The notes below the pieces were generated by a model. It had not been told where the DNA came from, did not search any database, and saw only the letters and a program-made list of their open reading frames with translations. A program made the translations under genes and the position numbers. A stretch of DNA of 52,801 nucleotides from Aplysia californica. Taxonomy: Eukaryota > Mollusca > Gastropoda > Aplysiida > Aplysiidae. The stretch is from positions 277,946-330,746 of the forward strand of contig NW_004797835.1 of assembly GCF_000002075.1 (NCBI RefSeq). Direction: 5' to 3'. Below are positions 23,678 through 35,426 of the stretch, piece after piece (position 1 is the stretch's first letter; every line of letters starts with the position of its first letter).

Positions 23678-23747
23678 ATGCCTTGCATATGTGTTGTATT
23701 TAAGTGTAAGAACCGATATGATGCTGCAGTGGACCGAAGTTTTCACA
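23678..23747 (+). CDS. Isolated THAP-domain first exon (partial)
   Basis: ATG opens MPCICVVFKCKNRYDAAVDR followed by SFH, ending one base into a codon at a GTTAAG donor-like site. M-P-x-x-C, a second Cys five residues later, an Asn-Arg and the SFH motif fit the start of a THAP zinc-finger domain (C2CH), a DNA-binding module of host regulators and of P-type transposases. Roughly the first quarter of the domain is present. The remaining Cys and His, and the AVPTIF-type end, are not found in the window. The upstream 200 bp is less AT-rich, like a 5' leader. It could be an intronic host gene fragment or a transposon remnant. Confidence 0.5.
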
Positions 23748-24094
23748 GTTAAGTTGTTTTCCTTTTAAAAAATTTGAATGAAAGTGTTTTTATGCCCCCA
23801 GCAACACAATTTAGATCATTAATATTCCTAAGAGGATGGGTCCGGCGCTACCTGCCAAGGCCAACCCAGGCTGAAAGGGATACAACACCCCAGCAGAAAG
23901 ACCGAGATACTCAATTTTTTAAAAGTATTCTTATTCTTATATATATATACACATATTATACATTTATATTGTTTTCCATTGTGTGTGCAAATTAGATGCT
24001 ACTGTTGTCTAAATGTAAATATGTGGATATGTGGAGGCTCCATTAGAATATGAAATCAATGCTCAACAACAATAATGATAAATATTTTCTATGT

Positions 24095-24930
24095 TAAAGA
24101 AACACCGAACCATATCAGATGAGGGGAGAGGGTAGGGTGGGGGTGGATAAGAGTTTGAGTCTTGTTAGATAGAACTATACTCGTTTTAATTCTATTGTTG
24201 TAGTCTTCACCTAAGATCCCACAATCAATCATTCCGGTTCACTTAAGATTCTGCTGTTAAAAAATAAACCAAACAAAGCAACATCAAATTTAATACACAA
24301 GAGTCATCACTGAGTTAAATTATTTCTTCCCCCCCCCCGGAGTGTAATAAGGGACTAAAAACGCTGCTCTCCATATCATACGTTACTGAACAAAACAAAA
24401 AAAAAGAAAACCTTCAAAGGTCATCCACGCTCATGCATGCGATCACGCCTCAAAAGTTGCTGTTATCTCTTTTTTTTAAAGATTTGAAATCATTGTGCGC
24501 TCTACTTTGTGAAAACCAGGAAACAAAATTATTGTAATCAATAATATTATTATTTATAGACCAAGACATACTGGTAGCAATCAAATAAAGCTGGCATCGA
24601 CCCTCTGTTGTGTTCGCTATTCCTTACACATAAAGTTAGTTATGGCACACGCCTAGAATCATGCAATCATAATATCTTAAATTCAGTTTTAAAGTATATT
24701 TTTATCCATTTCTAATAATTAAATATGTTGGCATCTTGAAAGATTATCTTTATACTTTGGTATGTTTGATAATTTTATGTTACTTGGACAAGTTTTCTTC
24801 TTATTTTACACATCTTTCTGATTTTTAAACTAGATTATAACATAAAACTCTTTAAGAATTGAATAGTCCGTATCACACACAGAATCTTTTTTTTTCTCTC
24901 TGTCATAATCCGTCAGCCCGCCAGTTGATC

Positions 24931-25023
<93 letters not shown>

Positions 25024-25284
25024 TTCTCTCCCTCTTTCTCTCTCTCTCTCTCTTTCTCTCGCCCCTCCTCTTTCATCCCTGCTCCATCCCCTCTTCCTTG
25101 CGTGCATTCCCCCACCCCGCCCACCCCCATAACGTGGCCCAGCCCGATAAGATTCTATAAAAAGAACCGCCACAGTTCGAGATTTAGCCCACACTCGGCG
25201 GCCATATTTGACCCCCACCGCGGCGTACTGCTCGTGGCGCCGCGAAGAGAGAGAGGAGGCTCCATTAGTTCTAAACTCCTTGGT
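24095..25284. repeat. Repeat family X, copy 2
   Basis: Matches 5297-6422, beginning TTAAAGAAACACCGAACC. It has an extra segment (about 24150-24340) absent from copy 1 and a CT-rich tract at 24936-25060. It includes CCACCGCGGCGTACTGCTC near 25216. Sequence continues beyond the shared part to TGAAGTGAGTTAA near 25535. Confidence 0.8.
24936..25060. repeat. (CT)n tract with CTTT interruptions
   Basis: Long CT run; part of family X. Confidence 0.95.
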
Positions 25285-25545
25285 TCAACCCCAGTTGGGG
25301 TCACTGTCCTTCACCTTCAATAACTTAAAAACTACGGGTCCCAGAGATACGAAACGAAGTCTAAGTAGCTCAGGCTTGGCCAAACAAGGGTAAGAGGCGG
25401 GTCTCGCGATCCGTGCGTGATTTGTAGAGCGAAAAAAAATTCCAAAGTTGGTCACGCAGGGCTTGTGAGACCCGTCGCGAGCGTCGCGGCGGGGGTCACG
25501 CAACTGTTGTGTGAGCCGTCTGAAGTGAGTTAAAAATTTGTGAAT
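25285..25545. other. GC-rich sequence ending in a TTAA-type terminus
   Basis: Contains GTCGCGAGCGTCGCGGCGGG and ends TGAAGTGAGTTAA, the reverse complement of TTAACTCACTTCA, like other TTAA termini in the window. No coding content. Confidence 0.45.
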
Positions 25546-27955
25546 TTTAACATCTTAACATTTTAACCCATCGCACCCGAGCTATGACTATATCCGTGGC
25601 TGCCGTGCGCTTCCGTCCACCGAGCTACGAGAATAGTCGTATCCAAATACCAGTCCTCAAAATCGAGTCCGAACCACTTATCCAGGTTTCTGTTGAAAAT
25701 AACAGGTCACTTGTAGCTTGTAAAAATTTTTGACAGCTTGTTTTCCACTGTTTTTAGATTAAAACTGTTTGGTTTTAGAGGACTCCATTGTATTTTATCC
25801 AAGGCCCTTTTTAAAAAAAAAGTAAGACTGGATTTGAGGGAGTATGTTTTGCCCCCTACTGTAGGTAGATGGCATTGGTTTTATTTTTCAAAAGTTGAGA
25901 AGACAATAAGAGTTCTTTTCTTCCCTGAAGGTACCGGACCGGAATTCAACTTCTTTTCCTGGGAGTATGTCTTTTAGCACCCAAGAATTGTGGGATTGGG
26001 TCTTATATTTGTGACTATTTTCATGGTTTTTCTGATATAAAGGCTACCGAATTTTGACATCTATAAAAATTTGTTGACATGAACTAATATGTGAATTTTG
26101 AAATGTTTTTGATTTCCTCTGATGTTCAGAGGAAAGCGTCTGGCTTTTTGCACTTGCTCAGTACTGGTATCATGTTTGAAATTTGAACTCTTACTCTCAG
26201 AGTTTACACCCTAACTTGTCATAATACTAGACTGATGCTGTGATCAGTTTTCAAGAAACTTAGTGTAGTTAAAATAATAGACCAGAGTATTGGCCTCATG
26301 GGTCAGAGTGCACCCTGAACACATGACTTGGCATTCATTAGCATAGATCTAGTAAACAATCAAAGGGAGTTCAAGTGAAAATAATGTTTTTAGTAGATGT
26401 ACTTTAAAAAATTAACAGTTTTCAGCAAATTGACTGCTTAGTGAAAGACTCTGCCATTCATGATTTTGAAGAGTGATGTATGACAAAATCTTACACTGAG
26501 CAGTCGAAATGTAGCCTGCTGAACTTTCTGTTTGCTTTGATTTTTTAAAAATATATCTTTCCCATTTATCAGGATTGCATTAACACTTCCTCACTGGCTG
26601 AAGAAAGCTGAAATATGAGGGTTTGTTGCACATGTTTGGCTTCTTTCTTTACCCACAAAAAGACTCTTGCTTGTGAATGGACCATGCTGGAGGCATACTT
26701 TCCACTAGCGTTGGAAGTCCTTGTGAATGCTTTTGTGGTTGTGGGCTGCTCTCTGATAATTAATGTAATTTATGTAATTTGAATCTCCCAATTTTACTGC
26801 TTATAAAATTGGAAAATAGTTTAAATAAACAATTGGTTCCCTGGGGACTTCTGCTGTTACGTTTTGTTAAGTCGTAAGATGAATATTTAAGAACTATTCA
26901 GAAGTAGGTATCAGTTCGGGCTACTTTGAACCTGCCTGTCAGAGCTAATTTGAGAAGAGAGGGACATAAGGCTACATCCTAGCATAGAGACAAAGATACT
27001 CTAATAAAAATTTGCTCCATTGGCCTAGATTCAAACTTTTGCTCTCTGCGTGAAAGATGAAGTGGCTAATACTATTGCACTACAGATGATACTACAACTG
27101 TTGTAGCCTATATATATATATCCTGCTTTTAATTTGTGTTTGTTATGTCTTTCAATGTCTACTCAAGTATTGACATTTAGAAGCATGAGTAATTAGTTCT
27201 ACAGCTCTTCTTCCATCTTTTTTTTTGTTGTTGTTTTGTTTCCGTTCTCTGGTGCCCTTGAAAAAACATTTTAGAAACATAACTATTAAAGCAAATGATT
27301 TCAAAATTGGTTAGTATATTGGCATTGACACATTTAATATATGTGTACCAAATTTCATGAAACTAGCTTTATTAAAAGATTCCTATTGCTATGGAGGCAT
27401 TTGTCTTAACTTTGATTGCGAATATCTCAGTATTTTGCCTCGGACAGCAGTGCAGCAGTCCAATACTGAACCGTGCTTCATTTCGTTAAATATTATCGTA
27501 TTAATTTAATATTGGTGTCATATGAAGGGGAATAATGTCTTCTTTGCATCTATACCAAAACCCCAAATTATGAAATATGTACCTAGTGGACCAAACTGTC
27601 CGGAGTCATCACATATATTATTTAAAGAAATACTTTTGTTTCCATAGTTCTAATTCAATCATTAATTTTCAAATGTGTTGGAATACAAGCATGTAGTCTC
27701 CTTGTTGGTCTTTTTGGTTAATAATGTTCAGTGTAAATGAATAGTCTGTCTTCTGATGATAAGGTTTAACTTTAGTGTGAACTTATAATGTGTAGATTGC
27801 TGATGCCGTGGTTAATATGGTGTGTTCGGGGAAATGATAGACTGCAGTCGTTTGCTGTTCTTTATAACTTTTAAGGTTGAAGAGCAGCCTGACATATTAA
27901 GCTAACGTAGAATTGCCAAGGCCGTGTAGAAAAATTATATTTTTAATATCACATA
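25546..27955. other. Intron sequence, mostly unassigned
   Basis: TTAACCCATCGCACCCGAG at 25564 may be another short-element end. About 26473-26514 is an inverted match to 29820-29860 (CGAAAT, CAGTCGAAAT, TGTATGA). A CAAATTTCATGAAACTAGC string near 27349 is typical of interspersed repeats. No gene seen. Confidence 0.5.
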
Positions 27956-29592
27956 AACTAGTCAACAAAAGTTAAGGAACGCACTGTAAAAACAGTGATA
28001 TATTTGCATGCATTCTTTCGAGGTTTTAATTTTACAAGTAAAACTAGATATTGGTGAAATATTACTCTATGACTAATGGGCTTGTACACCCCAGGGTTTG
28101 AAATGCACTTGACTCCTGTGCGCTGAGCTGGGGAGGGGGCAAAAAGGTCCAATGTTTTCCAATTGTCGATTTTTTATTCTCTCGCTCCAACCATCAGGAA
28201 AAATGATGAAAGCTTAAAAATCATGTGCAAGATTCATGTCTCGTGAGTGACTTGCACTCACTCATTTGCACTGTGGATACACCATTCTGATGCTGTAGGG
28301 CTAAGCATAAACATGCCTCCTCAACAGAAATTGTCTAATGTAAACAGAGGACGAGCCAGTGCTTGGGTACAAGATGATGTTTCACTCTGACAAGTTGCTA
28401 CACGTCTTCGAGTGTCCGTTTCTGTCATTCCACGGCTGATTCAGCGTGTTAACGCCACTGGTAGTGCCCAAGAGCGACCCAGATCAGGTCGACCAAGAGC
28501 CACTAATGCAAGGGAAGACCGATTCATTCATAGACGGGCTCTGCAGTCGAGATGCGCTCCTGCAAATCGCATCCAGACACGGCTGAAAGCGGCAACTCGT
28601 GTTAACATTAGTTGTCAGACCGTACGAAGACGTCTTCATGAGTTTGGACTTAATGCACGTCGAGCAGCAGTCCGTCAGCGTCTCACCCCAGCACACAAGG
28701 CTACTTGTCTTGCCTTTTGCCGACGCCTTGTTAGATGGACACGTCCACAGTGGGTAAACGTTCTCTTCAACGACGAGTCCCAGTTCTCTTTGCATCACAA
28801 TGACGGTCGTATAAAGGTTTGGAGGCGACCCGGAGAGCCGCTCCTTGATGCAGCCGTCAGAGAAGTGGTGCCTTTTGGTGGTGGTTCCGTGATGGTATGG
28901 GGTGCTTTCAGTCTGAACCACAGAACACCTCTGTACCATGTGCAAGGGAATCTCACGGCAATACGTTACCGAGATGAGATACTCTGTCCATTAGCACTAC
29001 CTACTCTGCAGCAGATGGAGCCACACGCGGTGTACCAGGATGACAACGCCCGACCTCATAGAGCGTTGCTTGTCCAAAACTTCATGCAGCAGACTGGCAT
29101 CAACCGAATGGACTGGCCGGCCTGCAGTCCGGACTTCAATCCCATAGAAAACCTCTGGGTTGTGCCAGCAACGCCGAGTAAGAGACAACCATCCCCCTCC
29201 AGGAGACAAGCAGCAACTGTTTCAGATGCTGCAGGCAGAGTGGCAGGGGATGCCTCAGAGAGTATTCACCAACCTCATGAGCTCGATGAGGAGCTGGTGT
29301 ACTGAGTGCCCGGACAATCGTGGTGGCCATACTCGTTATTGAAATCATCTGAACTGTTTTGTTTTTGTTGTAGTCAAATGTTAAAATAACTTCGAAGCCA
29401 CTTGACAATTTTGTGATTTAGGATTTAAACCCCTACCAAACTCAATGAACTTTTCGAGCAAGTTAAAATTGAATTATTTAATTTTCTTTTTTGTTATTTG
29501 TTATACACATGTTGATTAACATTGCGTGTTGAAGTTTGCTTTCGAAGTTATACACTTTTTCCCAAATGTTCCTTAATTTTTGTTGCCTAGTT
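27956..29592 (+). mobile_element. Tc1-like DNA transposon with both TIRs
   Basis: Ends are inverted repeats (AACTAGTCAACAAAAGTTAA and AACTAGGCAACAAAAATTAA), each next to TA (27954-27955 and 29593-29594). Length 1637 bp, normal for Tc1. It encodes a DD34E transposase on the + strand (28313-29345). The ends differ by only a few bases, so the copy is not very old. Confidence 0.95.
28313..29345 (+). pseudogene. Tc1-like transposase, disrupted
   Basis: Starts MPPQQKLSNVNRGRASAWVQ. An in-frame TGA (28388-28390) stands where Arg or another residue is expected, after which the frame is open to about 29155. N-terminal helix-turn-helix DNA-binding region, then the catalytic core: Asp in FNDESQF, Asp in YQDDNARPH, and Glu in DFNPIENLW, with exactly 34 residues between the last two (DD34E). 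After ENLW the frame shifts: the expected C terminus (RRVRDNHPPPGDKQQLFQML and on) lies in another frame from about 29160 to 29342. Two lesions therefore inactivate an otherwise complete cut-and-paste transposase. Confidence 0.93.
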
Positions 29593-30460
29593 TATAACAC
29601 AATATTAACTGTTATTTTAAAAAAAGAAGACAACTGGGTCACCTTTGGATGATGTATTTCAACAAAACGTGTAACAAATAGAATTCAACTAAGTGGGCGT
29701 ATACTTTGTCAGTACCCCCCAAAAAATCAATACGACTTGTTCGAGAAGTTATATTATAAGTGTGAAAATTTCAACCAGAAACACAATTTGCAATTACTTA
29801 AGAAATCAACCAAAATGTATATTTCGACTGTTCAGTGCAAAACTCCCATCATACGTCACTTTTTTTTAAATTGCGTAATTGCCGTCTTACACTACACTAA
29901 GTAGTCAATATGTGCATTGAAGAACATAATTTTATATAAAACTGACATTGCCAAATACATTCAGGAAAGGTGGTGGCTATTTGAATTGTATGCTTCAGGT
30001 ATTTAACATTCTCTCCTCACAAGCTTGAATACACCACTGGTCAATTTGAATAACCCTGTGGTATGTTTATATGTTGATTCTTGAGGCCTCCTGTTTAACA
30101 TTATTGAGTTTTAACTTAACTGTTCACTGTGGTTTGTTTCCGTAGACTTAGACTGTCAAAAAACCTCAAATTAAATATTGAAGGGGGCTCAAGTCAGGGA
30201 ATTCTTAAAGGTTACCTTTTCCAGTATCTCTTATTTCATGAGGTATTTTGGAATAGTCGTCGCCATCTATGGTCAATCTAATGGTTATGCTTTTGTCCAC
30301 AAAGCACAAAGGTAGGAGTTTTACTTGCTAGTGGAAAGGTTTATCCTATGAAGTATCTTTGTGTTTCTGTTATTTATGTCGCGTATCCCTCTTTTTCTGC
30401 TATTTTATCAAGTTTTTCTCTTTTTCTGCTATTTTGTCAAGTATGTTTGCTTTTCTAATT
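29593..30460. other. Intron sequence, nothing recognised
   Basis: AT-rich. 29820-29860 is the inverted partner of about 26473-26514. Confidence 0.5.
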
Positions 30461-30464
30461 GGTA

Positions 30465-30750
30465 TCTGTGGTGTAGCACGCAGGAGACTCAAGTTTGATT
30501 CCTGAGTGGGGGAAATTTTTATTGAGTATTACAGTCTTTCTGCCGGGATGTTGTATTTCTCTCAGCCAAGATTGGCCCTGACAGGTAGGGTCAAAGCCCG
30601 CCTCCTAAATGACCCAAATTGTGTTTTTAAGAACATAAAACATCTACATTTTTTTTAAAATTGTCTTTCTGCTGAGATACCGTATCCCACAAAGCATGCG
30701 TGGACCCTGACAGGCAGGGTAGAAGAAGCTAGCCTCCTGAAGTACGGTGC
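30465..30750 (+). repeat. tRNA-like SINE head followed by a duplicated segment
   Basis: GGTGTAGCACGCAGG and AAGTTTGATTCCTGAG (30470-30507) resemble A and B boxes. Downstream, about 30538-30620 and 30662-30745 are diverged direct repeats sharing CCCTGACAGGYAGGGT and GCCTCCT. Confidence 0.5.
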
Positions 30751-31414
30751 ATGCACTGGGATTGTGGTGATGGTTGTGTAAAACATGTGATTGTTCTTTA
30801 CAATAGTAAATTCTCATTGCAGAGGATTTCTGAAGTTGGAATACACTATTGCTCGAGACATACACACCAATACATAGCTGTGATTATTGTATTTAGTTAT
30901 GTTTTTTTGTTTTTTGTTTTTTCTGATGTTTTCTTAGAAGTTAAATTTTCACGGTTCTTTTTGTTGTTGTTGTTGTTTTGGTTGTTTGTTGTTGTTTTTT
31001 TTTGTTTGGGGGGAGGGGGGGTTAGGATTAGTTTGCATTTGATATCGTTTGTTTTTTTCCATTTCAGTCTAGAATGGTGGTGGCTAGTTTTATGGGTTTT
31101 TGTTCCTCAATTTTGTTTGCTTTGATGAAAAAGGCTGTCTTCTTAAGTCAGTTTGTTCAATCCCCATTTCATGTTTGTTTTGTCCTTTACATTTAGTAAA
31201 TTTTTCTATCAGGTACAGTGTTTTATCCCTTTGAAAAGATAAGGCTGAAAATAGCGCCTAAATAGCTGGGTATTAATGGTTATTTGAAAAAAACATCCAG
31301 ATGGGCAAATTTCATGTAACTCAGTGTGCTTGATCTGAAACGACGCTCTAATCATTGGTAAACCAAATTAAACTGTCAACAGAAGTAGATCTATATGTAA
31401 TAAGTAAATAGGAC
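30751..31414. other. T/G-rich intron sequence
   Basis: Low-complexity TTGTTG runs and a G run near 31009. The 124-residue open frame across it is a low-complexity artefact. Confidence 0.6.

Positions 31415-31473
<59 letters not shown>
31415..31473. repeat. (CA)n microsatellite
   Basis: Pure CA run of about 29 units just upstream of SINE B copy 3. Confidence 0.95.
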
Positions 31474-31476
<3 letters not shown>

Positions 31477-31526
31477 TGCAGTGTGTTCTCGTTCTCATGC
31501 GCACACCATATTTTGAGCCAAGAATA

Positions 31527-31910
31527 CCCCCCCGGGCGGTGCCACTGACTGAAGTGTCCAAAGGGGGGACATTTCTTGTTCATGCACAGTAGAATTGTAA
31601 ATGGGCTGATTCATCAATGTCACGCTCATAACTGTGCCTGATCTACAACAGGGAACTGCTGCTTTTTCTTTCCTAATCCTTACTATTGTCATTTTTTCCT
31701 CTACTTCTTTTGTATGTTTGTCACACTCTTGTGACCCACTATTTCCAGGGTGCCTTGATAGTTGAATCAGACTTTGTGCTGTTGAAGCTAGAGAGGTGAG
31801 CAGATTATGTCTGATTCCCTGTAAATAAGGACTTCTCTGTTGACATCCACTCCTTGGCGCTCATATGACCTTATGCAGTTGCGAGCACCGTAATACCTCT
31901 ACTAAAACTA
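31527..31910 (+). mobile_element. SINE type B, copy 3, with perfect 12-bp target duplication
   Basis: Starts CCCCCCCGGGCGGTGCCACTG, ends with tail GGCGCTCATATGACC...GAGCACCG, CCTCTACTAAAACTA. GAGCCAAGAATA is present at 31515-31526 and 31911-31922. This is the best-bounded copy of the family (384 bp). Confidence 0.92.
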
Positions 31911-31922
31911 GAGCCAAGAATA

Positions 31923-32380
31923 GCAGACACGATTAATCTTCACCCCCTCCCCTCCTTGCTTGACTAAATTTTAAAAAGCAGTCACACGTACACTATATCT
32001 AACATGTACACTGGTCCCTTTAATTACCCAGAGCATTTCAGTCCCCTTTTTAAGGAGTGAGCACTTAACACAACAGACACTCTAAAGGACACTGTTAGCT
32101 TTGGTTATTCCCTCGTATTACAAGTTTCTTTTCACTAGATCTAGACTCCCACTCGCTAAAGAAGAATGTAAGTAACTTTCGAGGGAGGTTTTCTGTCCTT
32201 CGCTTTTTGCTGGCTTCTTACTCATAGTCATGCTCTGTAAAATTATTCCCTATGATTATAACCAGTTGCTGCTATGGTGGCGGCAGCAACCGCTGCAGTA
32301 GCTAAGGGGTCTATAGATTATATATGAACATGTTTGGGCGTGTGTTTGTTTATAATATATATATGTGTGTGTGTTTGAAG
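31923..32380. other. Intron sequence, nothing recognised
   Basis: AT-rich with a short TG run near 32360. Confidence 0.5.
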
Positions 32381-32769
32381 TACAGGGTGATGAAAAAAAA
32401 AAAACTGCACCGGGTACAACTGTTTTTGTTAATATTTTCCTTCACACTGAAGTTTTGCGTTTCAAATGTGTACACATTTGGATGTCAAAAGGAATTTGTC
32501 TGATATTCATTTTATATAAATTCACAGAATAGTTTTGCTCTACGTAGTGCGTAAAAAAAACCCATCCCATTTTCATCTATGTCCCCATTTTTGTAGCATG
32601 AAGCACTTGTTCACATGAAGCCTACCACTAAAAATCCTAACGATTGCACCATGTTGCAAACTACAGTAGTCTAACAGGCCAACAGAAGTTTGTGCATAGT
32701 TTTTCTCAAGTTTCCTTTGCCTGCTGAGATCATGGGATAAGAAAGAGCAGAGAGTTTTTTGTATTGCAC

Positions 32770-32999
32770 ATTTCTTCACCACCAACTCATTTCTTAAGTT
32801 TCGCACAAGGTACAGAAATAATGTTAAAGTGCCCTGAAGGCCTTCTTTGATGTCAAGAGTGAAAATGGTTCATCTGTTGGGACCTGTAGAGAATCAGAAA
32901 CTAAAAATTCCCGGACAAAACGACCACTTCAGGTCAAACACACACTGTTCGCACCCCTACGTCACCAGGGTGCAGAATTCAGTAGATGAGCCCCATGAG

Positions 33000-33078
<79 letters not shown>

Positions 33079-33907
33079 TCCCTCTCCCTCTCCCTCTCCC
33101 TCTCCCTCCGGCGCGATGCCGAAAGCACGCAGGAACTCAACACTTGCTCGGGGGTCCTTGAAAAGAGCTGAGCGTGGGTCACTGAAATGTCACAGCAGAC
33201 GTGTTCTGGCACGATAGTTGGCGGTACATTTCAGGAACACATGGTCCATAGTCTCATCCTCCTCCTTCCAGGCTCGACAGGATGGATCTAGGTAGTCCGC
33301 TGGCACAATTTTGTGGGGATATGACATTTGGGAGAGAAGCCTGCGGTCCTGTCGTCTGAGCGAGGCCTCAAGCTGGTAAGATGGCGGCTGGGCAAACAGC
33401 AGTTTGGGTTTTGCTTCTCTTTTCCACTTTGCGCGGGTCGACCGGTGGATGACGGCTTTAGCTGTTGAGAAATTGATTGGGTCTGGGTAAGCGCTGCTTC
33501 TTCTTTAGCGATGCTGTCAACTTCCTCATTCCCAGTTAGTCCAGCGTGGCCTGGAATCCACTTTAAGTGGACGGAACATTCGGAGCGTTGACAGAGGGTG
33601 TGCAGACGCTGCCAGACCGAGCACGCCACCTTTTCCGATTGGTTGGCAGGGCCGTATGAGAGGTGCATGACTGCTGACCTGGAATCAGTGTATACATGAA
33701 TGCGTACACTGTTCGAGAGACTGCCTGCTGTATGTAGCGAATCAAGCATGCCCAGCGCTGTGTCGAGAGCTACAAGTTCGACCCTGTACCTGGAACAATA
33801 CCAGCCTGCGGGTATACGGTGGTCAAGTTCGGTATAATCGGTCTTGATCAGTATTCCGCTGCCTTCATACTCGGTACCGTGCGTAGCTGAATTGTCAATC
33901 CAGAAGG
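32770..33907 (-). mobile_element. LINE fragment: RNase H domain and 3' region
   Basis: On the - strand, about 33905-33505 reads as an uninterrupted RNase H domain: WIDNSATHG (first Asp), RVELVALDTALGM (Glu), YTDSRSAVMHL (Asp) and WIPGHAGLTGNEEVDSIAKE (His and Asp). A Cys/His-type tail follows in another frame (DPSCRAWKEEDETMDHVFLK), so there is at least one frameshift. The 3' region holds a (GA)n run (CT on +). Truncated at 33907, as is usual for LINEs. It is the better copy of the family at 47-530. Confidence 0.88.
33003..33108. repeat. (CT)n passing into (CCCTCT)n
   Basis: CT run to about 33074, then hexamer CCCTCT units. It lies within the LINE 3' region. Confidence 0.95.
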
Positions 33908-35380
33908 AAAAAAGGGAAGAAACGAACCAATCATTTCATGACTTTCTTGACAAGATCTTTAAATTGGTGCATTTTGCAAATTTATAGGTGGTTTTTATAA
34001 AAGCCATTTCCGTTTTCAAAGATAAATTTCTTCTTTGTGAAATTTGTGTCAAACATATTCCTTTTGAATAATTTATTTTTATGTGTAGGAAGTGTCTATA
34101 TTCTCTAATGTTCAGTGCTTCCAATTTTCCGCCAATTTTTAGTTTTCTCCAGACCATATCTGCCGATCCGATGCCCGCCGCCTCATTGATACCACCACCC
34201 CCCCATGTTTCCGACTTTCTCCACTTTGTTTGTTGCAAAAAAACTACATTTTGATCTATGTTACGTTGCTTTTCCTGAAACAGTGCTGTAAATATATTAA
34301 GCTTAATCTACCCTTCGCAGTTAGAAGTTCTAATGGACGAGTGGACAGCGTGTCTGCGTTTGAAGTCATACAATTGTTTTATGAGCATGGGAACGAATCC
34401 CGGTCCCGGAAGGGGCTTTTTTTTTTTCCCTTTTTTTTCCCTTCTACTCCTCCCCCCCCCCCCCCCCCCCCCCATCTGACAAACGGCTTTTTACCATAAT
34501 TATAATTTACTAGCTGGGCCCCCTTTCGATAAAAGGGATGATCGGTGCATTAACATCAACTGAAAGTCATTGGCCTACTATATTTACACTTTACTGAAAT
34601 GGAGCAATAAATCTTGAGAGATGCAAAAAATTAGAAGGTCTAGATCTAGATCTATACTCTCAAAACAAAATGCGCCTCGCGAAACATCACGTCCGCACCG
34701 GATTTTCTAAAATCACAGAGACAGAAGCGTCGGCCTTCAAAAGCGATCGGCGAAATAAAGAAATTTAGTTTTTTGCAGCAAAACTGTCTCAAAACTGAAA
34801 AGACGAAGGGCGCCATGATCTGGAGAATATTTTAAAGAATTTTTGGGCGAAAACCGCATGTCGATCGATGCAGCCATTAAAAAGCCTTTTGAATAGCAAA
34901 ATTCGGCCACCACAAATAGATAATAGATTGCTTTGTAGTTTTTTTTATAGTGATGAAGCATGCAAATTCTGGTTTTGTCCCCAAGAGGAGCTTTTACCTA
35001 CAAAGTATACTTTTTCTTTTACCAATTTAGGCCTGGTTAAAGTTCAATTTTAGGATCAGAGAGGCCGAATGTTAGCTCTTCAATTGCAAATTTTCTTCAG
35101 TTTCCAGGGGGCTCCTGCGGTCCGCAGACCCCTGTCAATTGTTCCTCCTGCCAATTTTTATTCACCATGGTTGGGGATCTGGGGGCAAATTGTTGGTCAG
35201 TCGGGAAGAGGAGATGAGAAGAATTAAAAACTTTCCGGGACCGGGACCGGGATTCGATGCCATGCTTGGAAGCAATGAACATTAGAGAACGTAGACAACT
35301 TGTATATGTTCTCTAACGTTGGAGAACATAGACACTACAACATTCTAGTACAAATTTTGTGCGAGATATTTAGAAAAAAG
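33908..35380. other. Unassigned sequence with inverted tRNA-like SINE traces
   Basis: About 34320-34425 (GGACGAGTGGACAGC, GAACGAATCCCGGTCCCGG) looks like a + strand tRNA-derived head. About 35205-35335 contains the same B-box region in reverse (GGGACCGGGATTCGATGCC) plus two GTTCTCTAACGTT-like motifs. A poly-C run lies at about 34452-34473. No gene. Confidence 0.45.
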
Positions 35381-35426
35381 GTTGTAGTTTGTTTTGTTTT
35401 TAATCACCCTGTACTTCATGTGATAT

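Larger units (their letters stand above)
32381..35426. mobile_element. Possible large TIR element (nested)
   Basis: GAAGTACAGGGTGATGAAAA at about 32378-32397 is matched in inverted orientation by TTTTTAATCACCCTGTACTTC at about 35398-35418. The ends resemble mariner-type termini. The span contains a LINE fragment and other sequence, so the original element is not visible; it may instead be two separate ends. Confidence 0.4.

Noticed and set aside
23774-23995. Open frame just after the THAP-like exon as its continuation
   Set aside because: It lacks the remaining THAP Cys/His residues and ends in AT-rich low-complexity sequence; no acceptor with the right phase stands out.
28484-28945. 153-residue open frame on the - strand
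   Set aside because: It lies antisense to the Tc1 transposase, whose + strand frame has clear domain motifs.
30751-31125. 124-residue open frame rich in Phe, Leu and Val
   Set aside because: Produced by TTG/TTT low-complexity DNA.
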